Of a stretch of DNA of 64,000 bases, positions 34,401 to 47,400 are shown piece by piece. The notes under the pieces were generated by a model. The model was not told the DNA's origin. It ran no database searches and saw only the letters and a program-made list of their open reading frames with translations. Source of the stretch: Kalaharituber pfeilii (taxonomy: Eukaryota > Ascomycota > Pezizomycetes > Pezizales > Pezizaceae); assembly GCA_015179045.1 (NCBI GenBank), contig WHUZ01000001.1, forward strand, positions 1,488,001 to 1,552,000, written 5' to 3'. Made by a program: the position numbers and the translations under genes. Positions within the stretch are counted from its first letter, which is position 1. Each line of letters starts with the position of its first letter.

Positions 34401-37400
34401 TTGGCGACTTAAGAGGAGAATGTAATGTGAATTTCATTCGGACACTCATACTTGGGCTGAAAGCATTTGACTTCAGCCTGGACGATATAGAAAATGCGCT
34501 TCCCCCAACAATTATCGAGGTACTCCATGATGCAACATTTCTACGAGTAGTTGTGAAGTCCATACAAATATGGGCTCGCGTTGCCGGTTCTGCATTCCTG
34601 ATATCCACAAAGGAGTTCAATTTCAACTTCAACGACTGGGCAAATGAGAAGTTTTCTGACAGCATATCTCTATCACTACCTGGAGTAGTAATTGCGTGTG
34701 TTGATGAGGAGTCTGCACAGCGGCAGCGGGGAAAATATGGTTCCCAGTCTTTATCTGACATTCCCTTCACCAATACCCATGCCTACCTCTCCACCGACAT
34801 ATCAATGTCTGTCTTCGGTCGAAAGGCGAATGCCACTGAGAAATTGAGACTACAACAACAGCACATCAGGGACCATGACCTCAGTACAGGCAGAGCAGCG
34901 TTTCTTCTTCACAATAGGCCCACCGAATTTCATGCAGCTCAATCACCTTCAGGTGCACCGTTAATGCCACCGCCACTTTACGGTATATACCTCCTCCACG
35001 GGTTTTCTCAAGTGAATACTCACCTCCTATTTTAGAAGCGCCAGCGTCATACTCGGACCCCACTGAGCAAGTTTCAATCCTTGAGACTTCATCGCGCCGT
35101 TCATATGGCACCGGACGTAAAAGTTCCTTCCTAGTTTCACACTCGTAGGCCTTTCTCTGCAATAAACCTCTATCCTGCGCCACTGACTTGTTCCATACTT
35201 TGCAGGGCTAGTAGCTCCTCCGGCACTTCCAACCGTACTGCGAGCTCGGCATCCCGCAGCTTCCATTCCGCCGTCCAAACAGTCAGTGATACTCTGCTTA
35301 TGACACCTGTAACAGGCCACCGGCGCCTAGAAAGTCCTTTTTTATCAAATTCACATTCTCCTTCTGGAAGACCACCATCAAGTATTGGAAAGCGGCCTCT
35401 ACAAAAACCTGGCTCCCATTCACACTTCTCGAGTGCCTATACTCAACCATATTTTCCCCTGCAGGAAGTGGAGGTAAGACTGTGATGCTCTGCAAACTTT
35501 CAATCACGTTACTGACGTCCCGTAAATCACTCAGCTTGACTTGCGAAATGTTCCAATTCTTGACCCAAGGTCCCCAGAACTAGATGGCGATGAAAACCCC
35601 TCTACAAATGCACCTCTACCTCAGCGAGATGATGCTGTACAGAACAGCATTATATTTGATTTTGGGCCGGGAATCAGGGCCTTCTGTGATTTCACAGCCA
35701 TCAAAAGTGCAGTTCGTCTTGCTCAAGAACTTGAACCTCAATCTGCGGAAGATGTCCTGGATCATATCCAAATTACAGTGATATCAAAGCTGGGGAAGCT
35801 TGCCAAAAAAGTAACAGATGTTACTAAGATCCTTGAGCTTTGCATCAGGTTACCACAATTAAAATTCCGTTTTGTGAATCCGATACACAACCCACGAGGG
35901 AGTGAGCTCCATATTGATGAGGACATATTTCAGATAAACTTAACAAAAGCTATCTTCACTGCAAGATCAAAGGACAGAGGAGCTATTCGAGCCGGCACTG
36001 AAGCAAATTCAGTAACTCAATCTGGTCTAGCCTTCCGCTGCTTCGTTCAAAAGTTAGAGGTCCTGATTGGCTTAAGCCCCACTGACCCGGCAATAAAGCT
36101 TTCCATTGATGACTTTACCAGCTTTGGCTCCACTACTGAACTATCTACAGGGACTGTCAAGGTCAAATCAATCTCTGCCAACGTTGAAAGCAAACATGCA
36201 ACATTTATATGCGGACTGGCTGAGCGAACTGGGCACATCGTCTCTAAATTGGACCATGAATTTTCACGCCTCTCCTCACAGCGTAAAAAACGGGCCCAAG
36301 ACCTTCTCTACATGCTTGCCAAGGGTCAGGAGGACCACGGAATATCTCACGAACCCTCATCCATTTCGAGGCCTTCGTATGTCCTGCGCTCATCGCTCAA
36401 CCATGTCAGAGGCCACGACTCATGGAAAATCAACTCCAGACTAAGGCATATCTATAAGTCACTACCATTGGTAGTTCAACATGAGATAGATGCACGCTGC
36501 AGAGATAACACGGGCAACTCTCCACCTGATGCCCGTCGAGTGGTTACTCAAGCGTTTGTCAAATGGCGCGGTTGGGAACTGGGAAATATTCAAGAAAGTT
36601 ATATTATTCAAGAAGTATTCGGTTCCAAAAGACGCATTTCGAAGCCGCGAAGTCTTTCCTCAACTGCAAAACTAGTTCTTAGGTTGGATAAAATATCATT
36701 CTGCATTGATCCTGGCCCAACACAACAACAAGCGTTAATCGATGGATTCGTTGCAGCTATCTCTATGGCTCACGTATTTGGGCAGAAGTCAATTGACAAA
36801 CGAGCAACTATCATTGAATCAGCGCAAGCATCAACAATTATCCAAGGACATTGCAGAAATGCCCAGGTCAGGCTAACATGGGAGATACTTGAGGCCGTGG
36901 AAAAGATAATACACTACCTCAATCAAGCCAGCCATAGGCCGGTGTCGGGTGTGCATACCACAAAGAAATTATTAGTATCACCTGCAAAGCGGGCAAAGTT
37001 CAAACAACAATACCATATTGTTCTAACTGCCGACTCTGGCTCAATAGGATTAGAAACAGTCAACCTTAAACTCATGTGCATGGGGCACAGCCTACGAGCA
37101 TCAATGGTAGCGTCTGGGAAGAGTACAGAGCTCCAAGATGGCCTGCTGGGCAGCATACTCGTCAGGTCAGATCTTGCTTCTGCTGAACTGTCATATCAGA
37201 ATAAGGTCCTCAGCTTTGCTTCACTCTGCCAGCCAGTTTTTTACATCTTCCTGGACCAACATAAAGTAGCAGAATCTACTATAAATTACTGGAAGGCAAC
37301 TGGATCATGTCAAGATCTCTCATTTGAACTTCGAGAGGAAGTACTTGGTGTCATGGAAGTCATTGAGTTCGTGGTGAACGACGAGGTCTCTCACTTGAAC

Positions 37401-40400
37401 CGCATGATTGTTGACATGCAGAAAGCGAAAGCACCTATTGCAACTAGGTCTTCTCGGGCGTTACCACAAAGCCGGCGCATGCTCAATATGGTAGATTTGG
37501 CACTGAAGCTCGACAACTTCAGCATCTCCGCCACTTTGTTGCCGTCCCTAATTTACGTTGTCAGAGGTGGTGGTATTAGACTGTCTACCAGGCCAAAAAA
37601 TACTGAATTGATTCTTGAGTTTGATTTGCTCCAGCATGAGCACGAGGTTCGAACTGGATATAGATCAAATCCCATTACAATATCCCTACTACAGATACCA
37701 GCAATTAATGGTAGAATTCGCAAGCATGAAACTGATCAAGAGAGCCTTCTTGAGATATTTTTCTCATCTGAAGCCATTGAGTTCGATGCATCTGCCATCC
37801 AGAGTTTGCTCAACGCGCTGAACAAGCCTGAGGTTGTTAGTGTCATTGAGAGCGCAAGGAAAGAGTGGATGGTTACCGAGGCCCGACTAAACCAAATATT
37901 TGGCCCACCGAAGGCGCCGAAGCATAATGAAGCCCAAAAATCGCCGCTAGTATATATGGCTCATGTCGGAATTGCTGGTGTCAAGATTGAAACGAAAGCA
38001 CCGTCCGCAAATCTCGAAATTAACTTGGGTGCAGTGCAGGTGTTTGCCTCAAATAAGCCGAGTCAGGAACCACAACCACTTAAGATTCCTGAGATATTTA
38101 TTGAACTCAGGCATATTACAGTTGGATTGACGAAGCATACACCAAATGGCCAACCCGAGCCGTGTGGATTTATTGGTCTTCACGCATCTCTCCTCTGCTC
38201 ATCACAAGTGGGATCTCGTGGTAAGCCCATAAGGGCATTTTACGTGAAAAGCCAATCGTTCCAGGTTGACTTATTTGCTGAAACTGCGCCCACCATTGTT
38301 GATGTTGCAGGCCATTTACAAGATAAACTCAAGGATCTGGACCTGTCACCAGAGGTTAAGTATCTAAAAGGGCTTAGAAAGTCCAATAAGCCAGCCCTTT
38401 CCAATTCTGCCAACTTACCACTCCCGCCAGACGACGAGGATAATGATATCTTCAACTCAATCTTCTCCGTGGAGCTTCATAATATGCAAGTATCATGGAT
38501 TGTCGGAAATTCGATTCCTCAGCCGCAGAATAGACCTCGTCAAAATCTTGTTCTCTCGCTGAAGCGGATTGCGTTTGAAAGTGCGATTAAGAAACAGAAT
38601 GAAGCTCGCTTAATCATCGAAGAGTTATTACTTCAAATGATTAACGAGAATTCCCCGATTCCGAGCATTCGAGCTGAAAATTCTGCCCTCCTTCCAGAGA
38701 TTGTGTTCGTTGTAGCGCATCACAATGGAAAAACAGAAAGACGTTTCGCCTCTCAAGCCAAAGGACTTCCTCTAGACTTGAGGATCAACCCAAGTTGCAT
38801 GCTGGGAGTGAGTGATCTCGAGAACTCCATTGCCAACGCAAGTAGTAAATTTCGTAAGGCTTCTGCTTCTTGGAAGTCAACTCCAACTGTCAGTGGCGGT
38901 GAACGAAAAAACATGTTTGGAAAGAAGAGATTGAGTTCTGTATTGGTGGATGCAGATTTTGCAGGAGCAGTAGTCTATTTTCAGTCAAACACTACTCCAG
39001 ATGCTCAATCCTCACTGCCCAAAAATATTCAGCAGGGCAGATTTGGTCAATTCTCCCAAGGGGACGCAACCGGAATTACAACCCTTCGTACTCCAGGGTT
39101 GGCCTTTAAGGTCCAATACCTTGACCCAGCAAATGAAGATCCTTCCATCAGTGGTGAGATTAAGGTTAGTGGTTCATCAAATACCATATATCCCTCCATT
39201 GTGCCTCTCATCATGGAGATGTCCCATAGCTTGAAGGATGTGGTAAGGGAATCCCCCCAATCACCGGAATTGAAACCCGTTAAGACTCGGAACGAAGATA
39301 AAGTCTCTGGAGATGCAGCAGCGATATTGGGACGTTGTAGATTGAGTCTTGGGCTCCGGATTATGAAACAAGAGTTCTCACTCAGCTGTCAGCCTTTTGC
39401 GAGAGTAGCAGCAACAGCCACTTACAATGACATTTATGTTACCCTCAACACATGTGAAGATGCTGAAAGTGGACGATTTTACTCGGTCTCTGCTATCACT
39501 ACTGGACTGAGGTGTTCCCTGCAGCACATATACTCGCGGGAATCAACAGGATACCTCGAAGTGGAGGCACTTGCGATATCTGTGATGAACAATCGACACC
39601 TGAGTGGATCTGAAGGATTATCGGTCATAATGAAACTCAGTCCATTGAAGGCGCAGATCAACGTGAAGCAAATACAAGACTTCCTGCTCTTCCGAGAGAT
39701 TTGGGTTCCAGAAGAAATAACTAGCAGGCCACCGTCTCCCACAATATCACCCCCTGAGCAGCCCTCGCAACTCATGCAAAAATACCATAAAGTGACTGCA
39801 ACCAAAGCATTTCCTTGGAATACGACGATTTCGATTCAATCAATTGATCTTCAATTGGATCTGGGCCCATCACTTGGGAAAACTGCACTACAGATGTCGA
39901 ACTTCTGGATTGCATCACGCAAGAGCTCAGATTGGGAGCAAACAATGTGCCTTGGATTGGGGAGTATTAGCATCAATGCCTCCGGCAGACTGAGTGGTTT
40001 GATAGAACTGGTTAATCTCAGAGCTCGGACGTCAATTCAATGGGAGCCTAATCAAGAGGAACAAACACCGCTGGTCCAGGCCTCCCTCGGCTTTGAACAG
40101 TTCAGGGTCAAAGCTGCTTTTGATTACCATCCTTTCCTCATTGCCGACATTGCCGCTTTTGACTTCCTCATGTACAATTTGCGAGGTGCAACCGGATTCA
40201 ATGACAGGCTTGTTGCGATCCTGGAGGGTGACAAGGTGCAAATTTTCTGTACTAGTCAGAGTACAGCGCATGGCATGGCTCTTTATCAAGCGTTTCTACG
40301 ACTGTGGCAGGAGAAAACTGCTTCGTACGAGACCTCGCTGAAGGATATTGAGAAGTTCATTAGAAGACGGACGCAGTCATTCGGTCAATCGATACCGATT

Positions 40401-41476
40401 TCTCCAGTTCAGACAATTCCATTGGGCTCAAAGTCAGAGCCATCTTCATTAACCCTACATACTGACGTCGTTGTCAATCTCCGTGAGATCAATCTAGGTG
40501 CATTTCCTAGTACCTTTCGAGACTCACAAGTCTTCAAGCTCGAAGCTCTCAATGTCGGCGCCAGATTCGCAGTCGACATGGAAGGAGACAAGCTCCACAG
40601 CCAATTAGGCATGACACTTGGACAACTTCGCGTAGCATTGTCTGGAGTACGGAAATCTGACGACATGGGCATGGCAGTAGATGTCAAAATCGAGGACGTG
40701 ATTTCGAACGCTACCGGTGCGAGAGGAGGGACGATTCTCAAAGTCCCGCAGGTTAATGCGGCGATGCATACGTGGAGTAAGGCGAACTCAAATAGGATCG
40801 ATTATATCTTCAAGAGTGCGTTTCAAGGAAAGGTCGATGTGGGGTGGAATTATGCGAGGGTCAGCTTCATCAAGGGGTGAGCCTAGTTTCACAAACATCT
40901 ATTCTCATGTTGTACTGACAGCATTATCACAGGATGTGGGCCAACCACCTCCAGGCCATCGCCCAACGTAAATTTAAACTTCACCCCTCCTCTTCTTCGA
41001 CTACCCGCGACTCGCAAGCGCACCCCGCTACCATCAGCATAAGCGCCACCAACATCTCCCCTCCCCTTCCACCTACCGGTGGTAGCGCTGTGGACACGCA
41101 TTGCCAATCTACTGACCGCAAAGTCAAGGATACCAAACCGCAGCTGGAAGCAAAGGACAAAGACAAGGAAAAGAAGGGCAAGATCACGGCTGTGGTTAAT
41201 GTCCCACAGTCGAGATATGAATATCATCCTCTCGAACCTCCGATTATTGAGACGCCACAACTCAGAGATATGGGGGAAGCAACGCCGCCGTTAGAGTGGA
41301 TTGGGTTGAACAGGGATCGGTTACCGAATTTGACACATCAAGTGGGTTTCCTACTATATTCCAGTTCTGAGGAAAAGATAACTGACGCATTAGAAACGTA
41401 GATTGTAATTGTGAGTCTTCTAGAGGTAGCGAGAGAGGTGGAAGATGCCTATCATAAAATTTTAGGATCGGGATGA
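31441..41476 (+). CDS. csf1: Csf1, giant bridge-like lipid-transfer protein
   Basis: Csf1 (related to Tweek/BLTP1) is an RBG-repeat protein forming a lipid channel at membrane contact sites. Model starts at ATG 31441; two tiny exons (31441-31490, 31550-31585) encode an N-terminal membrane anchor, SFNWIFLIELLVCSIV, continued by FFLFYFNRVFAKIVSVALRAY. Next come YIDIQSLQISLLAGRIFFRR and HITWRYWLRK, then HGLEWFVYNRSPAYD (31651-32368), a long exon from 32419, and the 5.3-kb exon 35535-40876. The end is GMWANHLQAIAQRK, EWIGLNRDRLPNLTHQ and IVSLLEVAREVEDAYHKILG (stop 41476). About 3,150 residues in total, the expected size. Frame is unresolved at two places: 34163-34190 (28-nt intron or one-base shift) and about 35105-35215 in a Ser-rich linker. 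Both need checking before calling the gene intact. Confidence 0.88.
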
Positions 41477-41991
41477 GCGTTATTACGCAGAGCTGGAGCA
41501 CATAATCAAACGAATACTCTCATGTTTTGTTCTGTTTTGTGATTTATAGTTCGGTTACATGTTCACCTTTTCTCATTATTCTCACATATGGGCGTTAAAA
41601 TTTTCCTTTCTCAACCTTTCTTTTCAGTTGATAAGATCCTATGTTTTTTGTTTTTCAGCTGCCTTTGTTGATTGTCTTATTTCCTATCCTGGTTCAGATA
41701 TTGAGCGCCGAAATAGATAATACATAATACGCTGTTCAATTACCTTCACTTTCCATGGTCTTAGTTGGCGCAGTTGCTCGAAATTTTGAAACAAATGCTC
41801 AGGCCTTCTTTGACAATGCAAACAGGGCGCGAGATTAGTTTCCAACTCACGTGCTACATATGTAGTATTAGTGTACTACCCAATCAAGCAATATCCCAAA
41901 GCTCCACCATAGCCACGTCAAAACTCTACACATCGTTCTCCATCACCTTATTCCCCTCTTAGCCTCAATTCCATAATCCAAACTATTACCA
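41477..41991. other. Downstream of CSF1, nothing recognised
   Basis: Short T-rich spacer with no gene supported. Confidence 0.5.
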
Positions 41992-42336
41992 ATGACAGCT
42001 ATACTCCTCCTCACCCTCTTTAATCTCCTCACCCTCCTTATTCTCCTCACCACCTTTACAACCGTCTCCACATCAGCTTACCACTTCCGCCTGGGCCCTT
42101 CCCAGCGTCCTCTTGTAACTTACTTACTCCCGCTACACCTTCAACGACCACAACGGCTTCGCAAACCTGACTCCGTTCCGCTCAAAGCTCTTGCAATCAT
42201 GTACCATCTTGCGGATATACCGTCCTCGAATTTGATTGTGGAACACACCGACTCTGCGAGTTCCGAGGTGGAAGGCCGGGTACGGATAAAACTAAATGTA
42301 GACAAGAAAGGGAGGAAGTCAAAGCATAATTGTTGA
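41992..42336 (+). CDS. Possible small membrane-anchored or secreted protein
   Basis: A 114-codon frame begins MTAILLLTLFNLLTLLILLT, a Leu-rich hydrophobic segment of about 25 residues that could be a signal anchor or signal peptide. The rest is basic with PLKALAIMYHLADIPSSNLIVEH and ends in a Lys/Arg-rich tail (KKGRKSKHNC). Just downstream another frame (to about 42488) reads EFVSSTVLGKDWKSARWLIEHQ, so a second exon is possible but no clean splice was found. No family recognised. It could be spurious, since the CT-rich sequence alone can encode Leu runs. Confidence 0.35.
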   Translation: MTAILLLTLFNLLTLLILLTTFTTVSTSAYHFRLGPSQRPLVTYLLPLHLQRPQRLRKPDSVPLKALAIMYHLADIPSSNLIVEHTDSASSEVEGRVRIKLNVDKKGRKSKHNC

Positions 42337-43188
42337 GAAGTTCAAAACTGGCCCGGGAGGGAGGGGGGAGGGGGAGGCAGGTGGTGATTGGAGACGGGGA
42401 AGGGCAGGCGGTGGAGTTTGTGAGTTCTACTGTTTTGGGAAAGGATTGGAAGAGTGCTAGATGGCTTATAGAGCATCAGAGCAGGTTCTAGACGCGCTGA
42501 GTTCAGATCTTGTCCTTCATATCACCACTGCCGAAGGCGGCATCGGTGTGTTCAATAGATGGTCCTCCAAGAGCTGCCATACGTGCTCTCCCATCCAAAT
42601 GGTCGTTAAGGGCAACTCAGTTAACCCGTTTTTCAGCAAACACCAACACACATCTTTACCTCCTACATACTCCTACACAACAACCAGACTACCTCTGCAA
42701 TCCTAACCTTGACAAGCCTCCCTCGCAATCCTTCACAACCATTCTCTACATTCCCTTCACTCACTGCACTTCGCACTGTCACTTCGGCGACCCTACTCTC
42801 GCACGTTATAATATACCTATCTGTTATTCTATACCCTACCATCCAGCCTCAATCTCACTCACCTACATCTAAATCTCCCCTCCTCCCTGTGGCGCTCCTT
42901 ATCCCGCACAATTGTACCATTAACCCCCCATGTTCATGCATCAATTCAACCTACCCACGTATCTCCATTTCCCGCCCCCCCCCCGGCCACACAAACACAA
43001 AACTAACAAAGCAAAAAGCTACTAGATCAAGTGTCGTTTTTCATTATTCCCATGGACATACCTACATGACACACGTACCGTCGCCCAAAAGGATCCAGGG
43101 GCAGAGTGCTGTGGCAGGAGGTACGGAGCGTCGAGGATTGCAGAACCCTGTGACTTGTTCCACTAGAGTTTAACTCTATGGAGCCGAA
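42337..43188. other. Gene-free CT-rich stretch
   Basis: Strongly CT-rich plus strand. Open frames of 120-154 codons result from lack of purines rather than coding motifs. Confidence 0.5.
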
Positions 43189-43442
43189 CTGGAATCAGAA
43201 TATTACAGTCCATCTCCTATTTTAGGAAAAATGCTGGACAGCCCTCTTCTCCAGCTCGGAATCGAACCGGGACCCTTAACTCAATACCTCTCCATGACCT
43301 CTTGTTGTCACCTCTATCACTAGGGACAACAGACAAATAACCACTTCATAAAGCTATCGCTCAGCTCGGAAAGTAGGAAACTTCCAATCTCCTTGCACCT
43401 GCCGCCCTCCGACCAACCCTCCTACCGCCTCTCCCACAATTG
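43189..43442 (-). mobile_element. tRNA-derived SINE, copy 2
   Basis: On the minus strand, an A-box-like TAGCTTTATGAAGTGG (about 43341-43356) and an exact B-box GGTTCGATTCC (43258-43268). Aligns end to end with 8820-9047. Copy 2 has an extra segment of about 30 bp after the tRNA-like part. Confidence 0.68.
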
Positions 43443-43760
43443 ATTCTCTCATCTCCGCTTGCCACTTCGGCTTCGCCTCTTGTCCCTACCCCCGTGGCCT
43501 CTTCCACCTCCACCTCTCCCACCTTCGAATCTCCCACTTCCGTAAGTTTGGATCTGCGACAGCCTCTCCCGTCGCCTATTCTGTCGTCTCTTCTTCTTAC
43601 TGCCTATATCATCGCCCTCTAACGCAAAGTACACCTTGGTAGGTCCTCTATCTCAATTTCTTTGTTTTTTCCATTTTCCCCGAAAGTTACTTTTTTCCCC
43701 ATTTCCTCATACCTGCTCCTTATGCCAATGTTTGTGAGTATTAATGAAGCTCTGGGCACG

Positions 43761-44000
43761 CGGGTCTTCTAGGCGGACCAGGTGTATAATATGATCGGTG
43801 AAGGAAGTGACTCGATTGGGCGTGAATCCCAAAGCAAGATGTACTGTTCCTCTTAAAAAAGCAAGCGACAAGCTTGTCCATACGGGTTCCAGGCAGACCA
43901 GTTCTATAATGTGGTCGGCGGAGGAAAGCCTGGCTAAGCTGGCTGTTAGGGCAAAGCGAGAGGTGCTGTCTCCTCTTAAAAGCAAGCAATTTGTGGGTAC
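43761..44000 (+). repeat. Diverged 120-bp tandem duplication
   Basis: 43761-43880 and 43881-44000 align with an offset of 120: aggcggaccag/aggcagaccag, tataatatgatcgg/tataatgtggtcgg, and both end in ctcttaaaa then a gcaagc word. Identity is moderate. A minus-strand open frame of 138 codons spans both units and repeats DHII(E/H)LV in the same phase, but 120 is a multiple of three so this alone is weak evidence for coding. Confidence 0.7.
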
Positions 44001-44450
44001 AAGGGAGTAAGGGTATCGGGGACTTTGTTTCCATGGGGGTTTGGTACGGAGGGTCGTGCTAATGCCCTTGTTAATGCCATAATCTTCATTTTTAGTTGAT
44101 TTGCAGAAACTTTTTTTTTTCACAGAATTAAAAAGACTCCTGGGACATAGATGACAATTTTACTGGCGTGTTACTACTGTATACCTGTTGCAAACCTCCC
44201 TTGTGTAACTCACGTGACCAATTTCTCACCATACACTAGCCCGCAAAGCAAAGGTAAAGTTGACTACTTGATTTGGTAATAACCACAACAGCAGATAAAA
44301 CGAGTGACGATGACAACTCGTTTCTTATCCAACCCACTTCGCCAAATGGCAAAGCTGGTGACTCTCAAGGAATTCTCGCTTTACTATTCACCTATCACAC
44401 AGGTTTTCGAAATCTTTCAAAGTTTTTCCTATATAATTTCGTTCAGTATC
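44001..44450. other. Upstream of the coiled-coil gene
   Basis: No gene. In-frame ATG at 44310 upstream of the chosen start 44451 would extend the protein by 47 residues. Confidence 0.4.
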
Positions 44451-47400
44451 ATGGGTTCCAACACTCCTCCTTGTCCTTCCCAATTCTCCAGTATTGGTCC
44501 TGAAGGATTCCTCCAGCGGCCAGCATCAACTGATACGGATTTGATGGATTTCCAGTTTCTCCCAGCACCAGTAATTGCTGGTCGTGCTACGCCTGCGAAA
44601 CCTCCTAACCAGACAGATATAACTTCAAATATGCCAGGACAATTACGGAGGGGAGACAAAAGAATGATGATGCCTCCCCCTGCTCCTAAGCAGTCTAATG
44701 AACTGAGTCAAGAATTAGCAGGTAGGGGAGGAGGTTCTTTCTTTCTTTCATGACTAAATTTCGTGGGAATGTGTGGGAAGAGAATTTCTTGTGATGACCT
44801 CTGCTAATATTGTTGTGATTGTCCTGCTTCATAGACTTGGGCAATACGGTGAAGAATGACAGTATCAACAAATATCAGTTACTGCAACCTAATAGGATGC
44901 TGGGACTAAGCGGAAGCGCGACCAATGATAGGTCCATTCTGAGTGACCAGATACTATCATCACAGGGGCGAAAGCGGTCTTCTACATTAAGTGCGCTTAG
45001 TGAGTTTTTTTTTTCAAGACAAATAGCTGGATTGAAGATGTACTCACTGTTGATGCAGGTTATGATAGGGTTATACCGCAATGCAGTCAGTCAACGAATT
45101 CTGATTCTCGGCTGCAGCTTTTCCAGAACTTATTGGACCCCCATGATCCACCAGCCTTGCTGACACCAACGCGAAAGAAAGAAAAGCCAGTTAGCAATCA
45201 AAGTAATAAAGGAGTAGTTGCTCCTAGCGTCAAGAATTGGGGGTTCGGAGGGCTATTAGATATGGAATTTGACTTGCCTGCTGCGACCCCTCCAGCTGCT
45301 CACAAAAAGGACAATACTTTGGCCAGAAATAGCATTTTGTCGGCCACTCCAAATTCATTCGGTGAATATACGGACGACATTAGAAAGCTTCGGGTAGCAG
45401 CTGCTACATTTGGCCTCCAAAAAACAGAAGTCATTAGCCTCTTGGACGATGACGATACAGATCCTGAACCTAAAGTAACAATGCTCAACAAGCCAACTGG
45501 GGTTGAAATTACCACTACAGAGGACAGGATACAAGCAGTTTCCAGTACAGCAGGTAAGCCTGACCTGAGGCGTAGACCCAGTTCTAAAAGACAAGCATCT
45601 CCTGTTGATGGGAGTAACGGCATGGGGACATTTCAAAATCTAGAGAGTTTGAAATATTCTTCAGAGCAAGCCTCGGTTAAAAATCCAGCCAGAAAAGTGG
45701 GCAATTTGATTCAGCAACAGCTGCAGGAACCCAAGGCCATGGAAAGCCAGATTGAGAAGTCACTCCGTGGCCCACGAGAAAGAACCCTTTCCCTACATTC
45801 GTCTCAAGGTGCAAAGACCCCTCAGCCTATACATGACCCACATGAAGAGGTTATGCAGAGGTCAAAGGCTTTGCAGCGAGTACTTCTTCCTGGCATTGAT
45901 CCCTTAGCGATGCAGTTGAATATTAAGCCGGACAAGAGTGGAAATGTAGCCCACATAAGCGGCGAGCAACAGCTCTCTATTGCACTTACTCATCTGACAG
46001 CGGAGAAAACGACAATTGAAAAGAATCTTGCAAAACTAAGCCAGGAATTCCAGGCTCAGTCAAGTGAAATGATACTACTTCGGCAAAATAACAAAAACCT
46101 TAATGCGCAGATAGCGGAATCTAAGTCTCGAGTCTCCATTGTGAAGACTCAGGTTTCTGGATTGAAGGAATCGTTCAAGGAGCTTGGTAGTAATCTCATG
46201 GAACTCAAGACATGGGGCACTTCGTTGAAAGGGCAATACCAGGAGTGCTTTGAAGTGGGAACAGAGCTTAAACATGGGATTAATATTGCGCGTGAGAACA
46301 TTACAGATATTAGTGACAAGCTTAGCAAGTGGAGGGAATCTGCAATTATTGTTAAGGAGGTGGAGTTGGAGAAGGATAGAGGTAAGTCCCACTGCGGAAG
46401 AATCAATACCGAATTCTGAGACGCAGGTGACTATAGCCTATGATACAGTTGAGCTTCTGCGGTCACAGCTCTCTGACCAAGTGGGTGAACTATCTTTGGC
46501 GAGAGAGAGGGTGACAGCACTAGAGACACTATTAGAGAAAGGCGTACAGGAGGCGAGAAGCAAAGAGAAAGAATCCAATGTTATTGACATTCTTAACCAG
46601 ATGCAAACGCATACTGCCGCTTCCCTGGAAAGCTTGCAGCAACACTTTAGACATCTATTTGAATCCAGTGGTGAAATCGTAGAGAGACAGGTGGATGTGA
46701 GTGAGTACTTGAGGAATGTAGTGAAGCCTGAAATAGAGGGCATGGCTTGTTCAATCAGAACCATACAACAACTGAACAAGGTGCTGAATCAATTTTTGAG
46801 ACATGTTGAGAAGAATATCAGGCGTGCTCTTTATTGCGGGGGAATGAAGATAACTGACAAGATTACTGAGTCACGGGTGATATTGAAGGACTCAGTTAGT
46901 GAAGAATGTGAAGCTATTAAATCCATGTGAGACCAAATTTTATGCATGGAAGATTCAACTCACAGTAGAGAGTACTAATATTTTCCATGCCACAGGCTCA
47001 ATGATAGTTTAAGATTGTCAAAGCAAATTCAGGAAGATACCGAGAAGGGACCAGAGCACTTCGCAAAAATTCAGCATGGATTTGGTATGGCAAATGAAAG
47101 GTAAAAGATTTCCAAATGCAACATTATCAAGCCTGTAGGGCAAATCAACTGCTGAAATCTACATAGGCTTGAAAGAATAAATGCAGAAGTTAAGGAGATA
47201 CGGGATGTTACCATAAATGACAAAGCTTATCTTTTGGAGATTCTGGATGGGATAAGGTCGATAAAGATCAAGAGTGAAGATGCAGGGACTGTGAGGAAGG
47301 AAAAGGAGAAAACAGAGTATGAGCTAAAAGAGAGCCGACAAAAACTTCAGCGCCTACAACAGGAACTGGATGTGCTCAAAGAGGAGAGTTCAAGCCGGTT

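Noticed and set aside
42510..43173. Plus-strand frames of 120 and 154 codons
   Set aside because: Produced by a long CT-rich tract that lacks stop codons in some frames; no ordered protein features.
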